Assembly: GCF_001982605.1 (NCBI RefSeq)
Contig: NZ_MLCN01000001.1
Location: 62,001-126,000 of the forward strand
DNA from: Alkanindiges hydrocarboniclasticus
Lineage (GTDB): Bacteria > Pseudomonadota > Gammaproteobacteria > Pseudomonadales > Moraxellaceae
Direction: 5' to 3'
Length of the DNA: 64,000 nucleotides
The translations under genes were made by a program, and so were the position numbers. A model generated the notes under the pieces. That model had not been told where the DNA came from. It did no database searches and saw only the letters and a list, made by a program, of their open reading frames with translations. Each line of letters opens with the position of its first letter. The first letter of the stretch is position 1. Positions 45,668-55,601 of the stretch are shown one piece after another.

Positions 45668-46927
45668 TTAATACCAGTTCAGCAGGGATACACCCACGCC
45701 AACATAAGTTGCACGGTGGTTGTAATCAATCAGGCTTTCACCATAGCCATCAAACAGCTGAAAATAGCCTCGCAGGCTGCCATTAATAGGAAATGCCCAG
45801 TCAAACTGCACCGCCCCATGATTATCCTTGCCACCTTTTAGGCTATGACGCAGCATGAGCGAGAATTCCTGTTGCTTGTATTTATAAAATGCCTGCAAAT
45901 CACCACGCCCGATATAATTTTCAATGTCCGGATTATCGTCCTTATGGGAATCACTATCGGGAATGCGATACCATGGCCGCAGCATTAAGGCAAAATTGTC
46001 ACGCTCAAAGCCCACGTTAACAATTGCCCGGTTCCAGCTACGGGAAAATGGTAGCTCCCGGCCATTGGATTGATGGTTCAGGCTCAGGCCCAGCAAACGG
46101 CCATTTAAACCAAATAAATTATAATTGGTGCCAAAAATCAGGCTGGCTTCCGGCTCATAATTGGTTTCACGAAACGGGCGCGAATTGCCGGCATTATATA
46201 ATTGCCAGCGCGATGACTGGGTATAGCCCAGCCACAAATCACCATAGTCGCCAAAAACCCCTTCCATTGCCTTGGTTTTCAGGCTGAGCTGAAACTTGCC
46301 TTCGACCCGGCTAATATCTTCAGTCTCACTAACCTGATTTTCAGGATTTGGACTGGCTGGCAAATCGTTGACATTACCTGTAACAAACACCGGCAGGATA
46401 TAACTGGGTTTGTAGCTTTTGAGGTGAAACGTACCCAGTTTGGCCGTATGGCTAAGCTCCCAGCGACGATCCAGTAAAGAAATGGTGGGATCATACGGTG
46501 CTGCTGCCCTAAACCACTCACGTGGATTAATGCTTTGCAAAATGCCAAGAGATTTAGGGGAATCACTGGCAACTGATGCCGCAGTGGCTGTCTGGTTTTC
46601 AGTTTGAATTTTTTCAACGACAGCCTGCTGGGCTACAGGCGTTGCCGGACGCTTAAAAAATGCATCATAGCAGTCCAAACGCTCCGCATTGCTTTCTAGC
46701 GTAATGCAGCTTTCAGGCGTGGTCGGCTGATAAGCGGGCGTAACCTGGGCGATAGACGCAGGTGCGGTTGCCAGTATGGTTGCAGTTTCAGCATGCACCA
46801 TTCCGCTGAGTGAAATTGCCAGTACGCCACAAATCTTATTTTTGCTAAAGGTTTTTTGACCCATCAGGGTAGAAGCTTGAACAGGTTTAAACATGAAAAA
46901 CAGGCCATTATCGGATGGCCATAGCAT
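45668..46927 (-). CDS. pldA: Outer membrane phospholipase A
   Basis: Beta-barrel hydrolase removing acyl chains from phospholipids in the outer leaflet. Seen: the catalytic block LSLNHQSNGR (His285, Ser287 in the long numbering) followed by SRSWNR, alternating amphipathic strands, and a C-terminal aromatic residue (LLNWY). 419 residues; E. coli PldA has 289, so a Pro/Ala/Gln-rich stretch of about 90 residues precedes the barrel. The signal peptide (KNKICGVLAISLSGMVHA) starts deep in the frame, so the true start may be ATG 46894 or 46864; none has a clear SD. Confidence 0.92.
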   Translation of the reverse strand: MLWPSDNGLFFMFKPVQASTLMGQKTFSKNKICGVLAISLSGMVHAETATILATAPASIAQVTPAYQPTTPESCITLESNAERLDCYDAFFKRPATPVAQQAVVEKIQTENQTATAASVASDSPKSLGILQSINPREWFRAAAPYDPTISLLDRRWELSHTAKLGTFHLKSYKPSYILPVFVTGNVNDLPASPNPENQVSETEDISRVEGKFQLSLKTKAMEGVFGDYGDLWLGYTQSSRWQLYNAGNSRPFRETNYEPEASLIFGTNYNLFGLNGRLLGLSLNHQSNGRELPFSRSWNRAIVNVGFERDNFALMLRPWYRIPDSDSHKDDNPDIENYIGRGDLQAFYKYKQQEFSLMLRHSLKGGKDNHGAVQFDWAFPINGSLRGYFQLFDGYGESLIDYNHRATYVGVGVSLLNWY

Positions 46928-47032
46928 AAACAGGCAGTGTCAAAAAAGCACTAGCTATGAGATGAAAAAGCAAAAGCCTTTGTTGTTATACATCCTGTGC
47001 CTTCCGCAATACTTTATTAGAGCACATAAGAC

Positions 47033-47074
47033 AAAATAACCTTGCGGAAATTTTTTCATCCGCAAGGTTATTTT
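47033..47074 (-). terminator. Terminator of the PreP-like gene
   Basis: AAAATAACCTTGCGGA pairs perfectly over 16 bp with its complement at 47059-47074, with a 10-base loop. Located 25 bases past the protease stop. Confidence 0.85.
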
Positions 47075-47098
47075 AAAAAACCCGTCTGGAAGAGCCTG

Positions 47099-50035
47099 TT
47101 AGATTTGCTCGACCTTAAAGTTTAAGCCTTGTAGTTCGCCAGACTTGGCATATGGTGCGACTACTGCACGAACCGGGGTTTTTGATTGAATATACTGCTG
47201 TGCCACCCGTTTTAGATCATCCAGTGTGACATTCAGCAAGTTACTGCGCATTTGCCGTCTAAACTCAGGTGTACGCCCATGTAACAGGGCATGACAGGCG
47301 GTAATAGCTTCACCTGCTGGTGATCCGGGCTTGTCCATGCTGGCAATCAGCCCCATGATGGCTTCCTCCAGTTGATATGCTTCCTGTTTGTCATTTAACA
47401 GCCAGTCAATGCTGGCAGAAAAATCCTTAAAGGTTTCACTCAAGCGCGGATCCCGGTAGCTATGAAAGCGAAAAGCACAGGCATTGCCATCATAGCCTGC
47501 GCCACCACCATATGCACCGCCCTGCTCGCGCAATGCCCGATGCAGAAAACCATTTTTCAGGTATGGGCCTAGTACCATCAATGGGCAGGCATCGGCATGG
47601 TCTACCGCCACAGCCGGATACGCAGCAGCACAAAACTGCACATTGGCCTGAATCAGCCAGGCAATATCACTTTGCTCTACCGGATGTGGAGTGACAGGTA
47701 ATACCACTTGATCAGTAATGACTTTCGATTGCTGCCAGACTTGTGCCAGTTGCTCACTTAAGCCTGCCATTTTTTCCTGTTCAGCCACCAGCAGGAACTG
47801 TTTGGGCAAGTTCAATACACGCTGATGCAATTGTTGCAGGTCATTGATTAGCTGATCCATTGCTCCCTCATTCTGCTCAACATGTTGTACCAGATTTTTG
47901 AGCCAGACCAGTGCCGGCAGGCCCGTATTGTAATAATCACGGCGAGCTAGCGCACTCATGTGACGTGAGGCTGTTTGCAAGGCATAGCTATGTCCAGCTC
48001 CAGACAAGCGTGACTGCCAGCGTGCCTTGCGTTGTTGCAATAACTCCAGAATGCGGTCTTTTTCATCAAAACGCAGTTCATCAAAAGCTGTTTTCAGCAA
48101 GTCCAGTGCTTCGGTTTTTTCGCTGAGTGCCTTAGTAGCCAGCACCAGATAGCTACTGGTTTTTTCAGGGTTATGAAGATCGGAGCGGAAACTGGCACCT
48201 AAATGTATGCCACCACTTACCAGCGCCTGAGCTTGCTGGATGTCCAGATAATTCATGTTGCCTGCACCAATTTCACCGATCAGCGAGGTATAAATTCCCA
48301 GCAATGGGGATTGCAATACATCCTCAGGAATCTGGATTAGCACCTGCTGGTAATATAAGCCATTGGTTCCTGCCGCATATTGATAAAACGGTGCGACCTG
48401 CCCAGCCAGATTCAGGCTAGTAGTTTGTCCTTCTACAATATGTAAATCAGCCGGAATATCAGCCAGCCCGACTTTGGGTAGCAAGGATAAGTCATCCTCC
48501 TGTGCCTGACGGACTTCCAGCAGTTTGGCTTGTTCAAGCAACTGCTGGCGTTTTTCAGCATCCAGTTGCTGGGCAATAGCATCCAGTCTGGCCTGCTCTG
48601 CCTCTTGGTCACGGGCACTTTTTTGCGGATCAGGACGTAAAGTCAGGCGCACGCGATGTGGATTATCAATCAGGTATTGCTGGATTAGTTGCGGCAGCCA
48701 TTGTGGGTCTTTAAGCTGCTCACGCAGTTCAGCCAGATGCGGCTCAATCTGCCAAACATCCAGCGGGTCAGCACCATGAATGGCACTGCCCAGTCCATTT
48801 AACAGCAAGGTTAAGCCATACGGCATGCCGTCGCCACTGATTTCCCGCTGGTGCAGCTCAATCTGGTGCAACACGGCTTCAATCTGGTTACTGTCAATCG
48901 GATTATTCACTATATCTTGCAATACCTTAAAAATCCCGGCTTCCAGTTCATCCGCTTTATCGGCTTCGCTGCCCTGCAACCCACAGAAAAAGGTCATTTC
49001 AAAATTACTGTCATCCAGCCCCATAATGGGCGAGGTGGATTCACCCAGACCACAGGTTTCCAGATACTGACGCAATGGTGATGCTGAATGCTCCATCAGC
49101 ACCCCTTCCATCAGGCGCAAGGCCAGACGGGTTTTAATGTCAGTGCTGGGTGGCAATAGCCATGCAAACTGGATGTAGGTTTTTTTGGCCAGCTCTTCGC
49201 TGTCGACTGCATACACATCTTCAACATGAACCGGCGCTGCCAGACGTTGTTCAGGCACCGATTTTAGCGTTTCGCCTTTCCCGAAGTTCTTGAGTGCTTG
49301 CTCCTCAAACTGGGTTTGTAATTCAACGGGTGACAGATTGCCAAAGCTCATGAAAACCGCATTGGACGGATGGTAATGTGACTTGTAAAAATCAATCAGG
49401 TCCTGATGCGACAGGTCAGGAATATCGGCTGGATTACCGCCAGAATTATAGTGATAGGTAGTTTCTGGATATAAATGATGCGCCAGCGTGTGATATAGCT
49501 GGTCGGATGGCGAGCTCATGGCACCTTTCATTTCATTAAACACAATGCCTTTATATACCGGCTTGTCATTTTCCAGCTCGATGCGGATGCCTTCCTGCGC
49601 AAAGTCCAGTTCATTCAAATTGGCAAAGAATGCCGCATCCAGATACACCGACAACAGGTTATAAAAATCTGTCTTGTTCTGGGTGGCAAACGGATAGGCT
49701 GTCCAGTCGGCTGCGGTAAAGGCATTCATAAAGGTGTTGAGTGAACGACGGATCATGGAAAAAAACGGATCGCGCACCGGATATTTTTGTGAGCCACATA
49801 ATGCAGTATGCTCCAGAATATGCGCGACCCCACGCGAATCCATGGGCTGGGTTCTAAACGCCACCAGAAATACGTTTTCATCATTGTCGGCTGCCAGATG
49901 GTAATGCAGCGCGCCGGTTGCCCGGTGACGGTACTGTAAAAATTCGGCCGATAGCGCAGGAATATAATGCTGGTTGATTAACTCAAACGCAGGATGAACC
50001 CGATTTTTATCAGTGATTGAAAACGCGGCAGTCAT
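47099..50035 (-). CDS. PreP-like M16C zinc metalloprotease (insulinase family)
   Basis: Large clamshell peptidase of about 978 residues. Seen: inverted zinc motif HILEH (residues 72-76), downstream Glu region, and GVAHILEHTALCGSQKYPVRDPF plus NTFMNAFTAADWTAYPF as in presequence protease (PreP/Cym1). C-terminal ALREQGGAYGGGAGYD is the substrate-binding R/Y block of M16 enzymes. Known PreP family degrades unstructured peptides up to about 70 residues. No signal peptide. The frame is open to 50098, but the ATG at 50035 has GGAG 5 bases upstream and is preferred. Monocistronic with its own terminator. Confidence 0.94.
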   Translation of the reverse strand: MTAAFSITDKNRVHPAFELINQHYIPALSAEFLQYRHRATGALHYHLAADNDENVFLVAFRTQPMDSRGVAHILEHTALCGSQKYPVRDPFFSMIRRSLNTFMNAFTAADWTAYPFATQNKTDFYNLLSVYLDAAFFANLNELDFAQEGIRIELENDKPVYKGIVFNEMKGAMSSPSDQLYHTLAHHLYPETTYHYNSGGNPADIPDLSHQDLIDFYKSHYHPSNAVFMSFGNLSPVELQTQFEEQALKNFGKGETLKSVPEQRLAAPVHVEDVYAVDSEELAKKTYIQFAWLLPPSTDIKTRLALRLMEGVLMEHSASPLRQYLETCGLGESTSPIMGLDDSNFEMTFFCGLQGSEADKADELEAGIFKVLQDIVNNPIDSNQIEAVLHQIELHQREISGDGMPYGLTLLLNGLGSAIHGADPLDVWQIEPHLAELREQLKDPQWLPQLIQQYLIDNPHRVRLTLRPDPQKSARDQEAEQARLDAIAQQLDAEKRQQLLEQAKLLEVRQAQEDDLSLLPKVGLADIPADLHIVEGQTTSLNLAGQVAPFYQYAAGTNGLYYQQVLIQIPEDVLQSPLLGIYTSLIGEIGAGNMNYLDIQQAQALVSGGIHLGASFRSDLHNPEKTSSYLVLATKALSEKTEALDLLKTAFDELRFDEKDRILELLQQRKARWQSRLSGAGHSYALQTASRHMSALARRDYYNTGLPALVWLKNLVQHVEQNEGAMDQLINDLQQLHQRVLNLPKQFLLVAEQEKMAGLSEQLAQVWQQSKVITDQVVLPVTPHPVEQSDIAWLIQANVQFCAAAYPAVAVDHADACPLMVLGPYLKNGFLHRALREQGGAYGGGAGYDGNACAFRFHSYRDPRLSETFKDFSASIDWLLNDKQEAYQLEEAIMGLIASMDKPGSPAGEAITACHALLHGRTPEFRRQMRSNLLNVTLDDLKRVAQQYIQSKTPVRAVVAPYAKSGELQGLNFKVEQI

Positions 50036-50336
50036 GCAAACTCCAATTTTTAACTTATCTGGGCTGAACGCATAATAAACCTGTGCACAGCCAGACAATG
50101 GTAGAACGAATATTTTATCAAGAATATCAGCTAATCAGTTACGATGCTGCATCCTGTACAGATTTGGCCTAGTGCGATTAAGTAAATATTCCTCAAACAG
50201 CACGCAGCATTAGTTTAAGTTAAGCTGAGTTGTAGAAATTTCAAGGCAAAAAATATATTTATCCCTATAAAGGCATGATAATCTTTACTTCTTTATCACC
50301 CCACCATGCTAGCAAAGGAAGAAGGGAACAAGGCTT

Positions 50337-51341
50337 ATGTCAGTTGATTTGTATGTTATTGGAAATGCGCTGGTTGATCTGGAATACAGTGTAGACGATC
50401 AGTTTTTACAACAGCATCAACTGCTTAAAGGTACCATGCAACTGGCCGAACAGGCTGCACAGCAGCAGCTACTTACCCACTTAAACCAGAGTTATCATGC
50501 GCAGGAACAGGCCAGTGGCGGCTCAGCAGCCAACTCTACGGTGGCATTTACCGCCATGGGTGGCTCGGCGTTTTATGCCTGCCGCGTGGGCACCGATGAC
50601 TTTGGCCAGTTTTACCTTAATGGCTTGAGCAGCGCCAATGTCCAAACCTCGAGCAGCTCCATGAGTGACGGGGAAACTGGCACCTGCGTTGTATTGGTTA
50701 CGCCGGACAGTGAGCGTACCATGCAAACCTATCTGGGCATTACGGCAGAATTAAGCGCCGCACAAATTGACTTTGAACCTTTAAAAACAGCCAGATATTT
50801 ATATATTGAAGGTTATCTGGCCACGAGTCCAAGTGCACGTGCTGCAGTAAAGCAGGCCCGTGAAATTGCCAAAGCCAACAACATACAAATTGCCATTACC
50901 TTGTCCGATCCGGCCATGGTGCAGTATGCACGCGACGGGCTGGATGACCTGATTGACGACGGCGTAGACCTGCTGTTTTGTAATGAACATGAAGCCCGCA
51001 TGTATACCCATACCGAAGCCATGCAAGACACCATTGCTGCACTGTTAAAGCTTAGCAAGACCGTTGTTGTGACACTCAGTGAAAAAGGCGCGTACATTGC
51101 CACACAGACTGGTGAACACCTGCATATTAATGCCGTACCATGTAATGCAATTGACACCTTAGGCGCTGGCGATGCATTTGCCGGCGCATTTTTATATGCC
51201 CTGAACAACGGTGATACGCTAGAAAATTGTGGACAGCTTGCTGCAGCAACGGCGTCCAAAGTGGTGAGCCAGTACGGCCCGCGCTTGTCAGTTGAACAAT
51301 ATCAGGCTATTTTGCAGGCTGGCTCGTTTGCTGGTGATTAA
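50337..51341 (+). CDS. PfkB-family sugar/adenosine kinase
   Basis: 334-residue ribokinase-fold kinase. Seen: DLYVIGNALVDLEYSVDD, substrate site GGSAANSTVAFTAMGG, and the PfkB signature TLGAGDAFAGAFLYAL with catalytic Asp279. The closest pattern is the adenosine kinase-like group common in Proteobacteria; the exact substrate (adenosine, inosine-guanosine or a sugar) is not certain. The ATG is preceded by AAGG and an A/G-rich track. It stands upstream of the Rieske gene (66 bases), possibly cotranscribed. Confidence 0.9.
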   Translation: MSVDLYVIGNALVDLEYSVDDQFLQQHQLLKGTMQLAEQAAQQQLLTHLNQSYHAQEQASGGSAANSTVAFTAMGGSAFYACRVGTDDFGQFYLNGLSSANVQTSSSSMSDGETGTCVVLVTPDSERTMQTYLGITAELSAAQIDFEPLKTARYLYIEGYLATSPSARAAVKQAREIAKANNIQIAITLSDPAMVQYARDGLDDLIDDGVDLLFCNEHEARMYTHTEAMQDTIAALLKLSKTVVVTLSEKGAYIATQTGEHLHINAVPCNAIDTLGAGDAFAGAFLYALNNGDTLENCGQLAAATASKVVSQYGPRLSVEQYQAILQAGSFAGD

Positions 51342-51406
51342 TTTTTTAGCAGCTCAGCAAATCGCCACCTGTCTGCTGTTTAAAGTTTTTAGTAAAGGTA
51401 TAACCC

Positions 51407-51739
51407 ATGCAACCCATCATGCAACGATTGTGTAATACTGAAGATATCCCGGAACGAGAAGCCCGCGGCTTTGATACCGATAAGGGTCCTATCTTGGTTA
51501 CCCAGCGTGATGGGGCATTTTACGCTTATCTCAACAACTGTCCACATTTGGGTACGGAACTGGAATATCAGGAAAACCAGTTTCTGGATATGGACCGTGA
51601 ATACATTATTTGCTCCACCCATGGGGCGCTATTTCAGGTAGAAGATGGCAGCTGTATTTTTGGCCCTTGTCAGGGTGATCATTTGACAGCAGTAGAAATC
51701 AGCGTGCATTCCGATGGTGGCATTTATCTGGTGGAATAA
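51407..51739 (+). CDS. Rieske [2Fe-2S] ferredoxin-like protein
   Basis: 110 residues, soluble. Seen: the two ligand pairs NCPHLG (Cys and His) and CSTHGALF (Cys and His), which bind a Rieske cluster, without the disulfide Cys of bc1-type proteins. Similar small Rieske proteins serve as electron carriers or as NirD-like subunits; no oxygenase is adjacent. SD AAAGG lies 8 bases before the ATG. Probably a separate small transcript after the kinase gene, or cotranscribed with it. Confidence 0.9.
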   Translation: MQPIMQRLCNTEDIPEREARGFDTDKGPILVTQRDGAFYAYLNNCPHLGTELEYQENQFLDMDREYIICSTHGALFQVEDGSCIFGPCQGDHLTAVEISVHSDGGIYLVE

Positions 51740-51835
51740 CGCAATACTTCATGTTTTCCTAATCAATGTTTCCCTGCTGACAGCACTGATAAATCTTATC
51801 GCAACATAAAACTGGCAGGTTTGGCGAGGACAGCC

Positions 51836-52459
51836 ATGACAGGTTCAATCTTTTTTTCAGCCCCATTTTTGCTGTTTACCCTGGCGTTAATAGCCATGCT
51901 GATTATGGCGCTAACCGAGACACTGGGTACTTCATTAAAATTTAGTCCATCTGCATGGGTTGAAGCACGTCTGCCGCGAATTGTGGTGTATATCCTAAAA
52001 CGCCTGCATGCCAACCAGTTTCCAATTTTTATTCTAACGATTCTTTTTTTGCTTAGCACTGGCGTATTTGGCTATCTGCTGCAGTTTATCTGCTATGCCA
52101 TGACTGATGCCTTTGCCTCACTCTGGCTGATAATTATTCCGGTACTGCTGATTAGTCTGCTGTTTACTGTATTTCTGGGTCACTGGTTAAGCCAGCTCAT
52201 GTACAGCGATCGCACCATGCCGGTCATTGGTCAACCTGAGTTGCTGGGACGCATTGCCACCATTTGCCGTGGCGATGCCCGGCCAGGATTTAGCGCACAA
52301 GCACGGGTGCGCGACCAGCATGGCCACCTGCATTATGTAGAAGTAGAACCAGAATTTGGTGAGCTTGAGCTGCACAGCGAAGTGATTCTGGTCTCCAAAC
52401 AAAAGCATTTATATATGGCAAAAACCTTACCCAAGGATAATCATTTGCTGGACCAGTAA
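51836..52459 (+). CDS. YqiJ-like inner membrane protein with OB-fold C terminus
   Basis: About 207 residues from ATG 51836 (SD GAGGA 5 bases upstream); the frame is open from TTG 51821. Seen: three hydrophobic segments (about residues 7-28, 64-88 and 94-120) and a C-terminal soluble beta-rich domain of about 75 residues (GQPELLGRIATICRGDARPG through LHSEVILVSKQ), like the OB-fold domain of YqiJ/NfeD-type proteins. In other bacteria these are paired with a flotillin-like gene (yqiK); no flotillin gene lies here. Function in membrane organisation is inferred from the family. Confidence 0.8.
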   Translation: MTGSIFFSAPFLLFTLALIAMLIMALTETLGTSLKFSPSAWVEARLPRIVVYILKRLHANQFPIFILTILFLLSTGVFGYLLQFICYAMTDAFASLWLIIIPVLLISLLFTVFLGHWLSQLMYSDRTMPVIGQPELLGRIATICRGDARPGFSAQARVRDQHGHLHYVEVEPEFGELELHSEVILVSKQKHLYMAKTLPKDNHLLDQ

Positions 52460-52530
52460 TTTAGTTCAAACGTTCAAACAAGGCCTAGGCTTGACTTAGT
52501 TTAGCCAGAATTTTGCATTGTCTTTTTCGA

Positions 52531-53298
52531 TTAAACATCAAGCTCTAATATTACTGGCGTGTGATCGGATGGCCGCTCCAGTTTGCGCGGCGCACGGTCA
52601 ATCCAGCTGGACTTGGCTGTTGGCACCAGTGCGGAACTAATTAAAATATGATCAATACGCAGGCCCAGATTGCGCCGAAAAGCCACCATGCGGTAATCCC
52701 ACCAGCTATACAGTTTTTCAGGTTGCTCAAACAGGCGAAAACTGTCATGCAGGCCTAACGCGTGCAGTTGTCTAAATGCTGCCCGCTCCGGTTCACTCAC
52801 CAGCACACTACCTTTCCATCGTTCAGGGTCATAGACATCGCGGTCTTCGGGCGCAATATTGTAGTCACCCAGCAAAGCCAGTTTGGGATATTGTTTTAAT
52901 TGTTGTTCAAGGTAGGCAGTGAGCGCCTGTAACCAGTTGAGCTTATACTGATATTTGTCTGAATCAACACTTTGCCCATTGGGAATATACACACAAATAA
53001 TCCGGATGCCCTGAATAGTTGCCGCCACGACACGTTTTTGGGTGTCTTCCAGATTGGGAATATCAAATTGCACCTCATCAATGGGATGCCTGCTAATAAT
53101 CGCAACGCCATTGTAGGTTTTTTGCCCCAGATGCACAGCCTGATAGCCCATATTAGCCAGATCAGTATAGGGAAACTTATGGTCTTCAATCTTGGTTTCC
53201 TGCACGCACAGCACATCCACCGCTTCGGTGTTAAGCCACTCCAGTACCTGTGGCGCGCGGACATTCAGTGAATTTACATTCCATGTGGCAATTTTCAT
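52531..53298 (-). CDS. xthA: Exodeoxyribonuclease III
   Basis: AP endonuclease and 3'-5' exonuclease of base excision repair. Seen: WNVNSLNVRAPQVLEWL, metal-binding Glu in VQETKIEDHKFP, GDYNIAPEDRDVYDP, LRIDHILIS and the C-terminal SDHTPVILELDV with the catalytic Asp-His. 255 residues, slightly shorter than E. coli XthA (268). No clear SD; the ATG matches the family start MKIATWNVNSL. Monocistronic. Confidence 0.96.
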   Translation of the reverse strand: MKIATWNVNSLNVRAPQVLEWLNTEAVDVLCVQETKIEDHKFPYTDLANMGYQAVHLGQKTYNGVAIISRHPIDEVQFDIPNLEDTQKRVVAATIQGIRIICVYIPNGQSVDSDKYQYKLNWLQALTAYLEQQLKQYPKLALLGDYNIAPEDRDVYDPERWKGSVLVSEPERAAFRQLHALGLHDSFRLFEQPEKLYSWWDYRMVAFRRNLGLRIDHILISSALVPTAKSSWIDRAPRKLERPSDHTPVILELDV

Positions 53299-53524
53299 GG
53301 TTAAGCATTTATCATCAAAACAAAGATAGAAATATCATAGACTGCATCTTAAATGCAGGCTGTACAATTCCTGTTTTTCATTTAATATTTAACTATCTAT
53401 TTTAATATCAACAGATTGCATCGGTTTAACAAGGTATTAACTTGCTTTGACTATTTTAACAAGTCCTTCAGCGGAACCCTACTTTTGCAGGTGATATATT
53501 CAGAATATCACTTAAATTCAGTTT

Positions 53525-54568
53525 TTACTCAGGGTCAAAATAATAGCGCTTAATATCATTGGAATGCAGGAACGCTGGAATCAATCCGGTTAAAGCAGCA
53601 CGAATATCAGAACGTTCGTTAATCAGCTGATGTGAACCTTCTTCCAGAATAAGTAAGGTTTGCAGGCGAAATTTCTTGCGTATAAAGTCAAGGTTGTACC
53701 GCCAGTCTACCGTTTCGTCTTTTGCACCCTGTGCCACCCATACCGGGATACGGCAGGCCGGCAGTTGCTCAATCCTGACCATCCACTTGGCCAGCGCCAG
53801 AATCCACTCCAGACTCATCACGCGTGGCTGCAAGGGATCGGTCAGACGTACAAAACGCAAAAATTCAGGATTATGGTTATTGCGCCTGAAATTGCGCGGC
53901 ACATTGCGCTTGATTTTTTTGATCAGGGTTAAGCCTACACTGTTATGCCACCATGCACTTTTGGCTGGCCGCACCAGTGGCGACAATAGCAGCGCACGAT
54001 CAATAATGGGTGGCCTGCGCTGCGCTGCTGCTGTCAGGGTATGATCAATCCAGATAGCACCCCCGGTACTTTGCCCAATGCCCAGCCACGGTTTTGGCAA
54101 CTGGTTAATGTGCGGTGCGGCCCAGTCAGAAATCCCTGACAAGATAGCCTGATAAATTGCAAACTCCTGAATACTGGCCACTGGCCCTTCTGTCAGGCCA
54201 TGCCCCGGCAAATCATAGGTAATGACACTAAAACCCTGTTCGATAATTTCCTCAATAATCGGCTGGTAAATACCACTATGCTCCAGATAGCCATGTAGTA
54301 GCCAGACAGTGCCATGGATTTGCTGTTTGGGCTGAAATACCTGAACATGGGTTTTATGCTGAGCCACATTGAGGTAACCCTGCCAGTGCAGGGCATCTAT
54401 CTTGTTTAGGCCATACAGGGTTTGATAGCCTTCCAGTACCGGGTCAATCAGCATGGGTTCGCTAATGTTAAGTAGTGGCAGTGCATCCGGTGTACTGGCA
54501 CGGTCAGGCAACGGTAACTGGGTTGCACGTAATACCGCTGGTGTCTGAAACGGATAGGGTTTATTCAT
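53525..54568 (-). CDS. Alpha/beta hydrolase, lysophospholipase/monoacylglycerol lipase type
   Basis: 347 residues. Seen: oxyanion block HGYLEHSGIY, nucleophile elbow GIGQSTGGA (Ser), catalytic Asp in GAKDETVDW and His in EEGSHQLINERSD, the S33/Hydrolase_4 pattern. No signal peptide, so the enzyme is probably cytosolic. Known relatives cleave lysophospholipids or monoacylglycerols; the substrate is unproven here. The ATG overlaps the stop of the preceding ydcF-like gene by one base (TGATG), implying translational coupling and possibly a joint envelope-lipid role (inference). No terminator of normal form follows. Confidence 0.9.
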   Translation of the reverse strand: MNKPYPFQTPAVLRATQLPLPDRASTPDALPLLNISEPMLIDPVLEGYQTLYGLNKIDALHWQGYLNVAQHKTHVQVFQPKQQIHGTVWLLHGYLEHSGIYQPIIEEIIEQGFSVITYDLPGHGLTEGPVASIQEFAIYQAILSGISDWAAPHINQLPKPWLGIGQSTGGAIWIDHTLTAAAQRRPPIIDRALLLSPLVRPAKSAWWHNSVGLTLIKKIKRNVPRNFRRNNHNPEFLRFVRLTDPLQPRVMSLEWILALAKWMVRIEQLPACRIPVWVAQGAKDETVDWRYNLDFIRKKFRLQTLLILEEGSHQLINERSDIRAALTGLIPAFLHSNDIKRYYFDPE

Positions 54569-55575
54569 CAGGGCACCTCACGGCAGTTGGTTTCACCAAA
54601 CCATAAATCACGGATACTGGCAATGGCTTCATAGGTTGCCCGACGGCTATGCATCAGGTTGGTTTTGCTGGGTTTCCACTGGGTTTGCGGGTTAGGCAAC
54701 GGCGCTACCACCGGAATGGTATCAATGCCGTTCATGGCGAACAGGCGTCTGGCGCGCGGCATGTGATAAGCATCGGTGACTAATTCTACGCGGGGCGCAC
54801 CGCCTTTTTTCTGTAGCAGTAAAGCACTAAAGCGGGTATTTTCGCAGGTATTCATGCTGCGTTTTTCCAGCAACCCGGCGTCCACCTGATGTCCTTTAAG
54901 CCATTTTTGCATATAGGGGGCTTCTACCCCACTGAGCAATATTGGCAGTGGATTATGCTGTTTCTGTTGAATGGCTTTTTCAAGGCGCAACCGGGTATAG
55001 GCATTCACCACAATATGATGTGCTGCATCACGGCCTAAACCACCACCGAGTACAACAATGACATGCGCCTGATTCTTATTAAGTTTTTTCTGTACATTCT
55101 GCCCTGACATTTTGATACCAGTATCTTTTTGCAACTGTTTTTGTAGCTGGTAGTCATCCTGCAATTTGGCCAGCGTTTCTACCAGACTTGGCACATCCGG
55201 TTTTTCATTTTCCTTGTGAGCCGATACAGAATCAGGGTTACTGCTTTTATCATTGCCCGACTGATCCAACTGGGCTGCTTCCTGCTGGTCAAACTCTTTT
55301 AATAACTGCTGGGCCTGTTCATCAGCAATGCGCTGCTGCTGTTGCTGCCATTCGGGTGAACCGGGTTCGGGCTGCTCAGTTTCCTCAATACGGCCATTAC
55401 CTTTCTGGCTGGCTGCTGCTACCTGATTAACCGTCACCGGAATCTTGTTAAGTCCCCACAGAATGACCCGCGCATAAAATGGACTCATGACAAACAGCAC
55501 AACAGCAACCACTAACAATGCAAGGGCTGCCAACCGCTTTATTGTTCGTTTAGGCCAGGATACTGCTGCTGTCAT
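54568..55575 (-). CDS. YdcF/SanA-like DUF218 membrane protein
   Basis: 335 residues. Seen: one N-terminal transmembrane helix (about residues 15-36), a Gln/Glu-rich low-complexity region (about 55-150, QQQQRIADEQAQQLLKEF), then a DUF218 domain (about 165-310; VIVVLGGGLGRDAAH, RLRLEKAIQ, LSGVEAPYMQ, SMNTCENTRFSA, LVTDAYHMPRARRLF). Family members such as E. coli YdcF, SanA and ElyC act in or near envelope polysaccharide metabolism, but the reaction is not settled. SD GAGGA precedes the ATG. Coupled to the lipase-like gene downstream. Confidence 0.9.
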   Translation of the reverse strand: MTAAVSWPKRTIKRLAALALLVVAVVLFVMSPFYARVILWGLNKIPVTVNQVAAASQKGNGRIEETEQPEPGSPEWQQQQQRIADEQAQQLLKEFDQQEAAQLDQSGNDKSSNPDSVSAHKENEKPDVPSLVETLAKLQDDYQLQKQLQKDTGIKMSGQNVQKKLNKNQAHVIVVLGGGLGRDAAHHIVVNAYTRLRLEKAIQQKQHNPLPILLSGVEAPYMQKWLKGHQVDAGLLEKRSMNTCENTRFSALLLQKKGGAPRVELVTDAYHMPRARRLFAMNGIDTIPVVAPLPNPQTQWKPSKTNLMHSRRATYEAIASIRDLWFGETNCREVP

Positions 55576-55601
55576 AGTTCCTCATTCTATCATTATCAGG
55601 T

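Noticed and set aside
53490-53515. Hairpin GTGATAT/ATATCAC downstream of the lipase-like gene as terminator
   Set aside because: No T run follows on the minus strand and the stem is AT-only rich; left as a weak inverted repeat.
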